This document shows positions 1 through 10,699 of a DNA stretch of 64,000 bases, one piece after another. Origin of the DNA: Opitutaceae bacterium. Its GTDB lineage: Bacteria > Verrucomicrobiota > Verrucomicrobiia > Opitutales > Opitutaceae. A program made the translations under genes and the position numbers. The DNA lies in the NCBI GenBank assembly GCA_016711225.1, contig JADJTK010000006.1, positions 124,001-188,000 on the forward strand. The letters run 5' to 3'. The notes beneath the pieces were generated by a model. It had not been told where the DNA came from, searched no databases, and was given only the letters and a program-made list of their open reading frames with translations. Position 1 is the stretch's first letter, and the number at the start of each line of letters is the position of its first letter.

Positions 1-2
1 GC

Positions 3-2282
3 CTGGTCGCCCTCGAGCCCACCACCGCCAACCGCGTGCGCCTCATCCGCCTGGCCTTGCAATGGCATGCCGACGATCTGGCCGAGCGCACCATCTCGCA
101 GATGGGCGCGGATGCGCGCACCTCCGCCGAGTTCCACGAGCTCGCCGTCCAGGCCAGCCTGCGGGTGGGCAACACCATCCAGGCCAAGTTCCACCTCATG
201 ACCCTCTGCGACCTGCAGCCGGACAACCGTCCTGCTCGTTTGGAGCTGGCCCGCCTGCGCCTCGCCGAGGCCGGCCCCGACCTGCGCAGCTCCATCCGCG
301 CCGAGATCCGCTCCCTCGCCAGCGATCCGGCCCTGCGCAACGTCGCCCTGGGCACCCTGCTGCTCGACTCGATCAAACAGGACGAGTCCCAGGAGGCGCT
401 CGGCCTGGCCGCCGAGCTGCAGCGCGAGGCCGAGCTGCCCATCCCCCAAGCCGTCACCGTGGCCGAGGCGCTGCGCAAATTCGAGCCCGCCACCCTCTCC
501 GCCTACCTCGCCGCCCTGCGCCAACGCGTGCAGGCCCGCCCCGGAGAGGTTGTCCGCCTGGGCTACTACCTCATCGAGTCGGGCCGCGCCGCCGAGGCCA
601 AGGAATGGATCACCTCGCTGCCCGACGCCATCGTAGGACTGCCGCCCGTGCAGCGTATCCAAGCGGCCTGCCACGCCGACCTTCTCGAGTGGCCGCTGTT
701 GGAGAGCTTCCTCAAGAGCAAGAAGTGGAACGAGACCGACTTCGAGCGCCTCGCCATGCTCGCCTTCGCCCAGCGCCAGCTCGGCAACCTCGCCGCCTAC
801 GGCGAGACTTGGCGCCTCGCCCTGGCCGAGGCGGGCACCAACACCCTCAAGCTCAACCAGCTCCTCCAGCGCACCACCACCTGGGGCTGGCGTGAACAGC
901 GTATCGACGTGCTCTGGCGTATCTTCCAGCGAAACCCGCACGAGAAGAGCGTCCAGCAACAGCTCTACGCATACGAGCGCTCCCAGGGCAACACCCTCAA
1001 TATCAACCGGCTCTTCTCCCGCCAACTCGAGGCCGATCCAACCGACCCCAACGCCCGCAACAACTTTGCCTACACCAGCCTGCTTCTCGGGGCCAACACC
1101 GCCCGCGCCGCCAGCCTTGCCAGCGAAGCTCTCGCCGCCGAACCCAAGAATCCATTCTTCGCCACCACCCAAGCGCTCGCCCTGCTGCGCTCCGGCAAGC
1201 CCGCCGAGGCCCGCCAACTCCTCGACACCTTCCACTCCCTGCAGCTCTGGCAGCCCGAACGGGCCATCGTGCACGCCGCCGTCCTAGTGGGCAACGACCA
1301 GCTCGACGAGGCCGACCTGCTGCTCGCCTCCGTGGTCGACCGCGGCCTGTTGCCCGAGGAGAAGCAACTGCTGGCCGACACCCGCACCGCCGCCGAACGC
1401 CGCCGCGCCGATCTGGCCCACACCGCGCGCACCAACGAAACCGTCGCCGCCTCCCGAAACAACACCGCGGCCAAGAGCGTCCTCGCTCTGCTCCCGCCCG
1501 GTCTGCGCGCCAACCCCACCCTCCAAATGGAGCTCGCCGATTCGCTCTACGCCCGCGACGAGTTTCCCCAGCTCGCCAAAGAGCTCGGCGGCACGCCTTG
1601 GGAGCGCAATGAATTCCTGCGCCTCGCGCTTCTCACTTACGCCCAACGCCGCCAGGAAAACCTTTCCGAGGCCCGCAGCACCTGGCGCATGGCGATCAAT
1701 GCCGCCGGCACCCGGGGGGAATTGCAGCGCGCCCTGTCCAACTTGGCCGGGGCCTGGGGTTGGGAGGAGGAGCGCATCGAACTGCTCTCCCGCCTGCTCC
1801 AGCGCGAACCCGACGACCGCGCCACCGCCGAAGAAGTGGTTGCCTACTACGAACGGCTCCACCGCACGAGCGACTTGGCCCGCGTTTACGAGACCCTGCT
1901 GGATACCGGCACCCCGACTACCGAAATCCGTTCCCACTTCGCTTATTACAGCCTGCTCAGCGGCAACAACACCTCCGAGGCCCCCGTCGTGGCCAAGACG
2001 GCCTTTGATTCGGCCCCCACCGATGCCTTCACCGCCCGGGCCATGGCCTTCTCCCTCTGGCGGCAGGGCCAGTCCCGCGCCGGCCTCAGCCTGCTTTCCA
2101 GCTTCGCCACACGGATCACTCCAGGGGTGGACCTGTCGCTGATTCTCGCCTTGCTGCACGAGGCCAACGGCAATGTACCTAACGCCCGCAAATACCTCGG
2201 GCAGTTTGCCCCCGACTCCGCCCTACCCGAGGAAAAGAACCTCGCCGAGGAGCTCGCCCGGCGGCTCCCCCCCGCCGCCTGA
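3..2282 (+). CDS. Large TPR-repeat protein (5' end outside window)
   Basis: The frame is open to the left edge, so the start lies outside the window; a GTG at 36 is internal. About 760 residues are visible, built of helical TPR-like repeats rich in Ala and Leu. The protein contains an internal duplication: the block around residues 230-410 (YAQR/FAQRQ, WGWREQRIDVLWRIFQR, FAYTSLLLG) recurs around residues 530-720 (YAQRRQ, WGWEEERIELLSRLLQR, FAYYSLLSG). No enzyme motif, membrane segment or sorting signal is seen in the visible part. Such proteins act as protein-protein scaffolds, and large TPR proteins often accompany exosortase/EPS loci. A specific partner cannot be named. It ends 200 bp before the first sensor kinase and may belong to an upstream operon. 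Confidence 0.75.
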   Translation: MVALEPTTANRVRLIRLALQWHADDLAERTISQMGADARTSAEFHELAVQASLRVGNTIQAKFHLMTLCDLQPDNRPARLELARLRLAEAGPDLRSSIRAEIRSLASDPALRNVALGTLLLDSIKQDESQEALGLAAELQREAELPIPQAVTVAEALRKFEPATLSAYLAALRQRVQARPGEVVRLGYYLIESGRAAEAKEWITSLPDAIVGLPPVQRIQAACHADLLEWPLLESFLKSKKWNETDFERLAMLAFAQRQLGNLAAYGETWRLALAEAGTNTLKLNQLLQRTTTWGWREQRIDVLWRIFQRNPHEKSVQQQLYAYERSQGNTLNINRLFSRQLEADPTDPNARNNFAYTSLLLGANTARAASLASEALAAEPKNPFFATTQALALLRSGKPAEARQLLDTFHSLQLWQPERAIVHAAVLVGNDQLDEADLLLASVVDRGLLPEEKQLLADTRTAAERRRADLAHTARTNETVAASRNNTAAKSVLALLPPGLRANPTLQMELADSLYARDEFPQLAKELGGTPWERNEFLRLALLTYAQRRQENLSEARSTWRMAINAAGTRGELQRALSNLAGAWGWEEERIELLSRLLQREPDDRATAEEVVAYYERLHRTSDLARVYETLLDTGTPTTEIRSHFAYYSLLSGNNTSEAPVVAKTAFDSAPTDAFTARAMAFSLWRQGQSRAGLSLLSSFATRITPGVDLSLILALLHEANGNVPNARKYLGQFAPDSALPEEKNLAEELARRLPPAA

Positions 2283-2321
2283 GGCTGGGGCACCGGCAGC
2301 CACAGAGCCGTATTTGCGGCC

Positions 2322-2345
2322 GTAGGGGCGCCGCTTGCAACGCCC
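2322..2345. repeat. Solitary REP-like palindrome
   Basis: A GTAGGGGCGCCGCTTG core followed by CAACGCCC lies between the TPR gene and the first kinase. The arrangement (GTRGGRG, a central palindrome, GCTTGC) resembles repetitive extragenic palindromes found in many proteobacteria and other GC-rich genomes. A related inverted pair occurs at 55286-55342. No nearby RAYT transposase is seen. Confidence 0.45.
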
Positions 2346-2481
2346 TTCTCAAATTGCCGATACCGGCACCCAAGGCGGGCGAAGAAGCGCCGCAAGCGAT
2401 TCCCTTTGGCGAGGCGGCCTCGCGTGCTCCGGTTTTCCCCCTCAAGTCGCCCGCCGCCCGGGCCGATTGGACAGCCGTCCC

Positions 2482-5400
2482 ATGCGTTCGCCGACCGAGT
2501 TGTTGCGCCGCCGTGCCGTGCCCCGTGCGCGTTGGTTGCGCGCGGCATTCGCCTCCGGCCTGGTCCTCCTCCACGCCGCCGGCCCCACCTATGCCCAGGT
2601 TACTTCGATGCCCCGTGCCGCCCCCGGCCGGGTGGAGAGCGGCGTCCCTAGCTTTGTGGTGATCGGCCCGGAGGGCATGGGACTGAGCGCCCCGCCCACC
2701 GAAATCCGCCGCTTGCCCGACGGGCGAGTCCTCGCCGTCGCCCAGCGCCAACTCGCCTTTGGCGACGGCGTACGTTGGGAAACCTACAACCTCGCCCCGG
2801 ATATCGCCGGCAGCGGCGTACGCAGCGTCTTGGTCGATACCGATGGGCGCCTCTACGCCGGCACCGGCCCGACCTTTTCGCGGATCCGCTTCGACGCCGA
2901 CTCCTACTGGCGCTTCGAGCCGGTCGCCGAGCTGCCGGCCCTCGCCGGCTCCGCCAGTCCGGCCGCGGCCACCAACGCCTACCACGCCGGCAACAGCTGG
3001 TTCTGGCACAGCTCCAGTGGCTCAGTCATGGAGTGGAAGCCGGGCTGCGTACCCACAATTATAGGTTCCACCAACGCCGCCGACAGCATCTTCTCCTGCT
3101 CCCAACAGGTCTATGTCAGCGACCGGGCCGACGGCACTTTGCTGCGCCTGGAAAACGGGTGCCTCAGCCCCGTCTTCCCGCCCGAACGCATCACCCCGCG
3201 CCACGCCATCTCCAACAGCGCTCCCTTCGATTCCACCCGCTCCATCGTGGGAACCCATGCCCTCGGGCTGATGCTCTTCGACGGCCGCACGCTGCAACCC
3301 TTCGCCACCTCCGGCGTGCTAGCCAACGGCCAGCGCGTCAACGACGTCTGCGCGCTGCCCGGCGGCTTCTTTGCGGCCGCGCTGGACAAAACCGGTATCG
3401 CCTTCTTCGACCGCCAGGGGCAGGTCGTCCAACTGCTCAGCCAATCGGTGGACCACCGCCTCGCCCGTCCCCAACAGCTTCTCGTGGGCACCGACGGCGT
3501 GCTCTGGGTGCTGCTCAACGAGGGGTTGGTCCGCATCGAGTTCCCCTCGCGGATTTCCCATCTCGAGCCGCTGATCTCCACCGGCGTAACCATTGCCATG
3601 CCCTTCCGCTACGGAGGCGATCTCTGGCTGCTCGCCGACGGCCGCATCCAGCTCGGCCTCTACGATGAGGACGGCCGCCTCGACCACTTCCGCGACGAGA
3701 CCCCCGACGCCGGCTTCGTCTTCGCGTTCTCCTTCGCCCAAGAGCGCCTGATCCTGGGCGGGAGCAAAGGCATCCTGGTGCGCGAGGGTGACGGGTGGCG
3801 CACGGTCGTACCGGGCATCGTCAACGCCCGCATCATGCCCATGCCTCCACGCGATCGCCGCTGGCTCTATTGCGCCCGCGGCGAATTCGGCTGGCTCACT
3901 ATCGAAGGCGATCACTACTCGGCCGACCGGCGCCCCATCCCCGGCCTGGGCGACAACTATGGCGCCATGCTCGACAAGCAGGGCGTCCTCTGGCTGGAAC
4001 TGGGCGCCGGCGCCATCGGGCGCATCGACACCGGGGCCGTAATCCCCGGGCTGGAGCTTTTCGGGGCCGCCGCCGGCGTACCCAATAGTTGGGCTCAGGT
4101 TTTCGTGCTCGACGGCGTCGCCCGCTTCAACGTCGGCAACACCATCCGCCGCTTCGACGCCGCCACCCGCCGCTTCGTCGTCGATACCGACTTCAGCCGC
4201 CGCTACGCCGTTACCTCATTGGACGGCCGTCCCGGGCGTGATCCACGGGGCCGGCTCTGGATGAGCATCGACGGGGAAGTCCGCGTGATCGACGACAGTG
4301 GCCCGACCATCCGCGTGCTCGACGAGCAGATCCTGCATGGTCTGCGACCGTACTACTGCACCTTCGAAGAGGGCGGCGTGGTCTGGCTGCACGAGAACCG
4401 CCGCCTCGCCCGCTACGATCCATCGATGCCGCAGCTGGCCGCACCGCCGTTGCGTGCCGTGATCACCGATGTGCTGCTTTCGGCCACCAACCGCCGGCTC
4501 TACCCCGCCGCCGGCCCGCTCCCCGCGTTGGCCCACATCGATAACTCCCTCATCGCCCATTTCATGGCACCGGCCAACCCGTTCCGGCAACTGGTCACCT
4601 TCGAGGTCATGCTCGAAGGGGCTGGCCGGGAATGGGTCTCCACGGGCAATGTGGGCTCAGCGGTGTTTAGCCGGCTCAAGGAAGGCGACTACGTGCTGCG
4701 GGTGCGCCCCCGAGCCGGCGCGACCCTCGGTGAGGAAGCCCGCCTCGGATTCACCATCTTGGCGCCCTGGTACCGCACCAGCCTGGCCTACTCTCTCTAC
4801 GCCCTGTCGGTGCTGGCCGCGGTGGGCGGCATCGTCTGGCTTTCCTCGTATCTCCAACGCCGCGAAAAGGTCCGCCTCGAGCGGATCGTCACCGTGCGCA
4901 CCACGGAGCTCCACGAAACCAACCGGCGGTTACGCGGCCAGATCGAGGAAACGCTGCGCACCGCCGCCGAACTGCGGGCCAGCGACGAGCGCGCACACCA
5001 GCTCAACGCCACCCTCACCCAGCAGATCGAGGCCACGCTGCGCAAGGCCGTCGAGTTGCAGACCAGCGAGGATCGCTATCGCAAACTCAGCGCCGAGCTC
5101 GAACACCGCGTGGAGCAGCGCACCGCCGAGCTCAACCAGGCCAACGACCGGCTCCAATCCAGCAACCAGGAACTGGAGGCCTTCTCATACTCGGTTTCCC
5201 ACGACTTGCGCGCCCCCCTGCGCAACATCAGCGGCTTCGCCGACCTGCTGCGCCGCCGCAGCGCCGGCCGCCTCGACGTCGAGGGTGAGCATTTCCTCAC
5301 CACCGTCTCCAAGGAGGCCATCCGCCTAGGCCAGCTGATCGACAGCCTGCTGGGCTTCTCCCGGCTGGGCCGCGCCGAACTCCAGCGCCGCCCGCTCCAC

Positions 5401-5850
5401 CTGCAGGCCATCGCCGAACAAGTGCGCAGCGAACTCCGCCCCGAGCTCGAAGGCCGCGCGGTGGAGTGGCGCCTGGCCGACCTGCCCGAGGTCTCCGGCG
5501 ATCCCACCCTGCTGCGCCAGGTGCTCGCCAACCTCATCGGCAACGCCCTCAAGTTCTCCCGCCAGCGCCAAACCGCCGTGATCGAACTCGGCCTGCACGC
5601 GCCCGATGCCGCGCACCCCGGCGAAATCGTCTTCTTCATCCGCGACAATGGCGTGGGCTTCGACCCGGCCTACACCGCCAAGCTCTTCGGAGTCTTTCAA
5701 CGGCTGCACAGTGCCAAGGATTTCGAAGGCACCGGGATCGGACTGGCCAACGTACGCCGCATCATCTCCCGCCACGGCGGCCGCGTCTGGGCCGAGAGCG
5801 TGCCCGGTGAGGGCGCCACCTTCTTCTTCACCCTGCCGGTCAGACCGTAG
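2482..5850 (+). CDS. Hybrid-type periplasmic-sensor histidine kinase, copy 1
   Basis: About 1122 residues. The ORF is open from 2335, but ATG 2482 gives a basic N-terminus and signal peptide ending near PTYA-Q, so it is preferred. Order: signal peptide (1-39); a long beta-propeller-like region with repeated short blades (about 50-650); a Y_Y_Y-type domain (about 655-765); one membrane helix (about 770-790); a coiled coil (about 795-890); HisKA with the H-box SVSHDLRAPLRN (His about 907); and HATPase_c with NLIGNALKFSR, DNGVGFD and GTGIGLANV. No receiver or DNA-binding domain follows, so it must signal to a separate response regulator not seen here. The architecture is that of two-component-regulator-propeller kinases that sense extracellular ligands, often glycans. 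The ligand is unknown. Its tandem paralogue begins 220 bp downstream. Confidence 0.85.
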   Translation: MRSPTELLRRRAVPRARWLRAAFASGLVLLHAAGPTYAQVTSMPRAAPGRVESGVPSFVVIGPEGMGLSAPPTEIRRLPDGRVLAVAQRQLAFGDGVRWETYNLAPDIAGSGVRSVLVDTDGRLYAGTGPTFSRIRFDADSYWRFEPVAELPALAGSASPAAATNAYHAGNSWFWHSSSGSVMEWKPGCVPTIIGSTNAADSIFSCSQQVYVSDRADGTLLRLENGCLSPVFPPERITPRHAISNSAPFDSTRSIVGTHALGLMLFDGRTLQPFATSGVLANGQRVNDVCALPGGFFAAALDKTGIAFFDRQGQVVQLLSQSVDHRLARPQQLLVGTDGVLWVLLNEGLVRIEFPSRISHLEPLISTGVTIAMPFRYGGDLWLLADGRIQLGLYDEDGRLDHFRDETPDAGFVFAFSFAQERLILGGSKGILVREGDGWRTVVPGIVNARIMPMPPRDRRWLYCARGEFGWLTIEGDHYSADRRPIPGLGDNYGAMLDKQGVLWLELGAGAIGRIDTGAVIPGLELFGAAAGVPNSWAQVFVLDGVARFNVGNTIRRFDAATRRFVVDTDFSRRYAVTSLDGRPGRDPRGRLWMSIDGEVRVIDDSGPTIRVLDEQILHGLRPYYCTFEEGGVVWLHENRRLARYDPSMPQLAAPPLRAVITDVLLSATNRRLYPAAGPLPALAHIDNSLIAHFMAPANPFRQLVTFEVMLEGAGREWVSTGNVGSAVFSRLKEGDYVLRVRPRAGATLGEEARLGFTILAPWYRTSLAYSLYALSVLAAVGGIVWLSSYLQRREKVRLERIVTVRTTELHETNRRLRGQIEETLRTAAELRASDERAHQLNATLTQQIEATLRKAVELQTSEDRYRKLSAELEHRVEQRTAELNQANDRLQSSNQELEAFSYSVSHDLRAPLRNISGFADLLRRRSAGRLDVEGEHFLTTVSKEAIRLGQLIDSLLGFSRLGRAELQRRPLHLQAIAEQVRSELRPELEGRAVEWRLADLPEVSGDPTLLRQVLANLIGNALKFSRQRQTAVIELGLHAPDAAHPGEIVFFIRDNGVGFDPAYTAKLFGVFQRLHSAKDFEGTGIGLANVRRIISRHGGRVWAESVPGEGATFFFTLPVRP

Positions 5851-6071
5851 GGGGGGATCTCCTCGTCCTGCTCTCTTCTCCTTCTCCTGCTCTCTTCTCG
5901 GCGGCGAACCGCCGCGCCCGCCCGGCCTCTCGCCCCCGGCCTCGCACAACCGGTTGCCTGCGCGCATCACCCGCCCAGCGCGGACGTCCTCGCACCCCGA
6001 TACGCCTCACCAGCTTTCCGCGTGGCCACGGTCAAGTTGACCCAGCATTGTCCGATATCATCCCCGCGCCC
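5851..6071. other. Pyrimidine-rich intergenic spacer
   Basis: The spacer between the two kinases begins with reiterated CTGCTCTCTTCTC-type pyrimidine tracts (about 5858-5900), resembling tracts found before several EPS genes. No convincing terminator, promoter hexamers or small ORF was seen. Confidence 0.4.
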
Positions 6072-9000
6072 ATGGCCGCCGCCCCTCCTCGCCTCCGCGG
6101 TTCACTGCCGCCGCGCCAACTCCCTTGGCTGACGTGGCTCGCCGTACTGGTGTGCGCGGCGGCCCCTTGCTATGGCCAGATCCAGTCGATGACGGCCCCG
6201 CCGCCGGGCTATGTCGAGTCGGGCGTCCCCGATTTTGTAATCCTCGGGCCCGAGGCCCTCGGCCTGAGCAGCGCGCCGGTCGATTTCAAGCGCCTGCCCG
6301 ACGGTCGCTTCGTGGCGGCGTCGCTACGCCAACTCGCCATCGGCGACGGCTCCCGGTGGGATGTCTTTTCCGAGATCGCACAGGACACCGGCGGGGATAT
6401 CGAAAGCCTGATGGTGGACGACGCCGGCCTCATGTACTCGACTACAGGAGACGCCGTCGGCCAGATCCAGTTCAACGAGGAAGCCCGCTGGTGGCGCCAG
6501 GTGGTTAAACGTTTCCCCGTCTCCCTCGAGAACCGCAATCCAAACCTGGCCTTCGCGAGCAAGGTCGGGGGCGAGTGGTACTGGTACGGACAGAGCGGAT
6601 GCATCACCCGCTGGACCGACAGCGAGGCGCTCCAGTATCTCGGTTCGATCAACAACATCGGCAGCCTCTTCGAAGCCGGCGGCAAAACCTACGCCAGCGA
6701 CGCCGCCAACGGCCGCCTCTACCGCATCGACCGCGACGCCATCGTCCCCATCCTCACCGAGACCACCGCCTCGCCCGACTACGCCATCACCGAAGCCGTC
6801 CCCTACGACCACGGCCGGGTGTTGGTGGCCACCATCAATCGGGGCATCCAGATCTTCGACGGCACCAGCCTGGTCGACGCCCCGCGCCCGGCGATTCTTG
6901 GCGGCGGCCGCCATATCAATGCCCTGCGGGCCTTGTCCGGTGATCTGTTCGCCGCCGCCGTGGAGAACTTCGGCCTCGTTTTCTTCGACCGCACCGGCCG
7001 CATTATCCAGGTGTTAGATCGGTCCAACGACCACCGCCTCGCCCACGTCCGCCAGCTCCTGCCCGGTGATCCCGGCGAGCTCTGGGCCCTCCTGCGTGCC
7101 GGCGTCGCCCGCATCGCCGTGCCCTCGCCCATTTCGCACGTCGAGTCGATGGTCGAAAACGGTATCACCTTCGCCCTGCCCGTGCGTCACGAGGGGCGGC
7201 TCTGGCTCTGCGCCGACGGCATCGCCCTGCGCGGCGAATACGGCGACGACAACCGCCTCCTGCGCTTCATCCCCGACTCGCCCGCCGGCCGCTATGTCTA
7301 CCAATTATTCCCCGATCCCGAAGCCGGCACCATGCTCGCCAGCACCGATGGGGGCATCCAGCTCTACCGCGACGGCCGTTGGCTCGCCGGCAATCCGGCG
7401 CCGAAGGGCATGCATATCCTCGCCCGCCATTACGGCGGCTCGCAATGGTTCTACAGCGCACCCGGGGAGATCGGCTGGGTACGTCGCGAGAACGCCGGCA
7501 CCTACGTGCTCGACAAGACCCCTGTCCCAGGCCTTGGCGATTCATTCGGCGGCGTCATCGATCACCACGACGTCGCCTGGATCGAACTGGGCTCGGGCAA
7601 ATGCGGCCGCGTCGACCTGCGCGCGCCAGCGCTCAAGTGCGAGCTGTACAACCAGGAGCACGGGCTCCGCGACAGCTGGGTCCAAATCTTTCTCTACCAC
7701 GGCGAAGCCAAGTTTGTCATCGGCGGACGAGTCACGAGTTTCGAGTCGCCCAACCGGAGCTTCGTTCTCGACGAGGCATTCAATCAGCGTTTCGCCTCCC
7801 TCATGCCGGGGTCGCAGGCCGCCCGATCCACGACGGCAAAGGACAATTCTGGATCATGGCACACGCTGCCGTGAACGTCTTCGACGACACCGGCCCCTCG
7901 CCGCGCCGCATCGACCTGCCCAATCTCTACGGGTTGCGCCCCTACTATTTCATCGCTCAGGACGACGGTGTAATCTGGATGCATCGCAGCAATTTCCTCG
8001 TCCGCTACGATCCCGCCGTGCCTGTGGCGCCTTCTCCACGCCTGCACGCCCTCATCGGCCGGGTGCACCTGCTCGCCGACAACCGTTCCCTCTTTCCGGC
8101 CGGCGGCCAAGTCCCCGACATCCCGGCCAATGCCAACACCCTCTCGATCCATTTCGCCGCCATCGGTTCGCCGCTCGGGGCGACGGTGGTGTTCGAAACC
8201 CGGCTCGGCGGCAGTGGGCAGGAGTGGGTCCCCGCGGGGTCGACCGGCACCGCCGTTTTCAATCGCCTCAAGGAAGGGCCTTACCGGCTTCAGGTCCGGC
8301 CCCGCATCGACGACCGTATCGGCGACGAGGCGGTGCTCGCCTTCACCGTACTGCCACCGTGGTACCGCACCGGCATCGCCTACGCCGCCTACCTGGTCGC
8401 CACCCTCGGCCTGGTCGCCTTCGTCGGCTGGCTGGGCGCGTTCCTTGAAAAGCGCGAGAAGCGCCGCCTCGCCCTCCTCGTGGCCGAACGCACCACGGAG
8501 CTGCACGAGAGCAACCGGCGCCTCGTCGCCCAAGTCGACGAAACCACCCACAAGGCCTCCGAGCTTCAGTCCAGCCAAGAGCGCTACCGCCGGCTCAACG
8601 ACGAACTCGAGAAACGCGTCGCCGATCGCACCGCCGCCTTGGCCGCCAGCAACCAGGAGCTGGAGGCCTTTTCGTACTCGGTCTCGCACGATCTGCGCGC
8701 CCCGCTGCGCAACATCAGCGGCTTCGCCGACCTGCTGCGCCGCCGCAACGCCGCCCAGCTCGATGCCGAAGGCGAACACTTCCTAACCACCGTCTCCAAC
8801 GAGGCCATCCGCCTGGGCCAGTTGATCGACAGCCTGCTGGGCTTCTCCCGCCTGAACCGCGCCGAACCCCAGCGCCGCCCGCTGCTCCTGCAAGCCATCG
8901 CCGAACAGGTGCGCAGCGAACTCCGACCCGAGTTCGAAGGTCGCGCGGTGGAATGGCACTTGGCCGACCTGCCCGAAGTCTCGGGCGATCCCACGCTGCT

Positions 9001-9337
9001 GCGCCAAGTGCTCGCCAACCTCATCGGCAACGCCCTCAAGTTCTCCCGCCAGCGCCAGCCTGCCGTGATCGAGCTCGGCCAGCGCCCTCCCGATGCCGCC
9101 CACCCCGGCGAAGCCATCTTCTTCGTCCGCGACAACGGCGTGGGGTTCGACCCGGCCTACACCGCCAAGCTTTTCGGAGTCTTCCAACGCCTGCACAGCG
9201 CCAAGGACTTCGAAGGCACCGGCATCGGCCTGGCCAACGTGCGCCGCATCATCGCCCGCCACGGGGGCCGGGTTTGGGCCGAGAGTGTTCCGGGTGAAGG
9301 CGCCACCTTCTTCTTCTCGCTGCCCGTCAACCCGTAG
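6072..9337 (+). CDS. Periplasmic-sensor histidine kinase, copy 2 (one frameshift)
   Basis: A paralogue of the preceding kinase, aligned from the signal peptide (ending CYG-Q) through the propeller, Y_Y_Y domain, membrane helix and HisKA/HATPase. The H-box SVSHDLRAPLRN has its His codon at 8687; NLIGNALKFSR, DNGVGFD and GTGIGLANV follow. As sequenced the frame breaks near 7806-7820: one frame carries the N-terminal 600 residues and stops at 7874, while the rest continues in another frame to 9337. Restoring one base joins LMPG to VAGRPIHDGKG, matching copy 1. ATG 6072 is preferred over an upstream TTG because it directly precedes the signal peptide. The kinase core is almost identical to copy 1 while the sensor half has diverged, suggesting two sensors feeding one output. 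The frameshift may be an assembly error. Confidence 0.75.
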
Positions 9338-9890
9338 CGGCGTCCGCTCGGTCTACTGCTCCGCTCCTGCCCCAACTCCGTTCTTGGGCAAGCCTCCGAG
9401 CTGCCGTCTCCTGCTCCTGCTCGCGCGCTTTCGCTGGAGGGCGATCCTCCCGGCGAGCCGGGCGCAAAGGGACTGAGGCTGAAAACTAGAGGCTGAAAAG
9501 CAGCCTTCTCCCTTCTTATTGGTGGGTGCGTGCGCGGCTACCGGCGCCGAAAAGTCGGACGCGAGCGCGCCTCAAGCGGCTCGGTCGGAGCCTCGGCCTC
9601 CCAAATCGACGGGCTCTCCCCTCCGGCAACGAACCGCCTCGCCCGTCCGTCCTGAGGCCCCGGCGCTGCTACCCTTTTCGCCTTCCGAATCCAGGATCCG
9701 ATAACAACGCCACCTTTCCGGTTCCCCTGATCGAGCATAGGCTTTTCCCCGATTTCAAGGAACGGGTTTTCAGCCATAAGGTTGTAAAATAACTGTCAAG
9801 TACGAGCGAAAACGGCTTACCGGATTGCCGCGGAACAAGGGGAGGGATTCGCAGAGAGCGCCAACCGAATTCCTTGATTTCACACTTTCA
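9338..9890. other. Intergenic region before the EPS operon
   Basis: About 550 bp with no convincing gene. The first part holds pyrimidine-rich tracts (9360-9520) and a short direct repeat, AGGCTGAAAA (about 9476-9505). From about 9700 the composition becomes distinctly more AT-rich than the surroundings, as expected for a promoter and leader of the long downstream operon. Confidence 0.4.
9785..9790 (+). promoter_or_regulatory. Possible -10 element upstream of the antiterminator gene
   Basis: A TAAAAT hexamer lies in the most AT-rich stretch upstream of the EPS operon, 100 bp before ATG 9891. No good -35 hexamer sits at standard spacing. It is a weak, position-based suggestion. Confidence 0.25.
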
Positions 9891-10544
9891 ATGAAACGCG
9901 CCCTTTCCACGCCCGATTCCGCTCCGGCCAGCCTGGCCGCCGGCTCGCCGCGGCTTCAATCGTGGGCCTCCGTTTCCCTTGATCCGACCGGCGCACCGCC
10001 CGCACCGCACTGGTATTGCCTTCGCGCCCGCCAGAAGCGCGAGCACTTCGCCGCCCAACAACTGGCCGAGCGCACCGGCCTGGAAGCGTTCTCACCCCGC
10101 CTGGCTCTGCTTCGCCCGCGCCGCGACGGAACCAGCGCCTCCATCGTCGAAGCCTTGTTCCCGGGCTACGTCTTCGCCCGGTTCTGCCTGCCTGAGGATG
10201 CCCGCTTCGTCGGCAGCACTCCCGACATCACCGGTATCGTGCGTTTCGGAACCCATACACCACCAGTGCCCGACGCGCTCATCGCTTTGCTGCGCGAGCA
10301 CGCCTCCGCCGCCCGCCCTTGCACCCCACTCCTAGCCCACGGCGACTGGGTCAAGGTGCTCGCCGGCAGCCTGCTCGGCTCCGAAGGTCGCCTGGTCGCC
10401 TTCGAGTCCGCCCAAAGCCGCGCCTGGGTCCTGCTCTCCCTGCTTGGCCAAGAACTGCGCGTGAGCGTGCCGGCGGCCAACCTGCGGCGCACCGGCCCGG
10501 CCTGCATCCATTTTCCCCCGCAACTGTTGGCGTCCTGCGGCTGA
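9891..10544 (+). CDS. NusG/RfaH-like transcription antitermination protein
   Basis: 217 residues from ATG 9891; a TTG at 9825 would add 22 unlikely residues. The N-terminal half is a NusG N-terminal domain: HWYCLRARQKREHFAAQQL opens it, and FPGYVFARF with the TPDITGIVRFG stretch completes it. The C-terminal third (HGDWVKVLAGSLLGSEGRL and following) fits the KOW-type barrel. Specialised NusG paralogues of the RfaH/UpxY/LoaP kind bind elongating RNA polymerase and suppress termination in long polysaccharide operons, and are typically encoded at the head of them. Here it is the first gene of a roughly 45-kb same-strand EPS gene run, so a cis-acting antiterminator role is a strong inference. The recruitment element is not identified. 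Confidence 0.88.
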   Translation: MKRALSTPDSAPASLAAGSPRLQSWASVSLDPTGAPPAPHWYCLRARQKREHFAAQQLAERTGLEAFSPRLALLRPRRDGTSASIVEALFPGYVFARFCLPEDARFVGSTPDITGIVRFGTHTPPVPDALIALLREHASAARPCTPLLAHGDWVKVLAGSLLGSEGRLVAFESAQSRAWVLLSLLGQELRVSVPAANLRRTGPACIHFPPQLLASCG

Positions 10545-10699
10545 ACCGCCGCCCCCGGTCTGCGGACCGCATGCTCCGATCCACCCCGACCTCCGTGGGG
10601 TTCACCCAGAAGGCTTTGCCGCTCACCGCGGCATCCGGCCAAGGGCGGCAGCTTGTTCGCTCCTCAACCTCCTCGCCCATCCCCAACGGCCCCTCTCCC

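Noticed and set aside
1284..2159. Long minus-strand open frame opposite the TPR gene
   Set aside because: Gly/Ala/Gln-rich shadow of a high-GC coding strand with no domain signature; the plus-strand TPR reading is clearly real.
10644..10655. GGCGGCAGCTTG resembling the RfaH ops element (GGCGGTAGC) just after the antiterminator gene
   Set aside because: One mismatch in nine bases is expected often by chance in sequence this GC-rich, and similar 9-mers occur inside coding regions.
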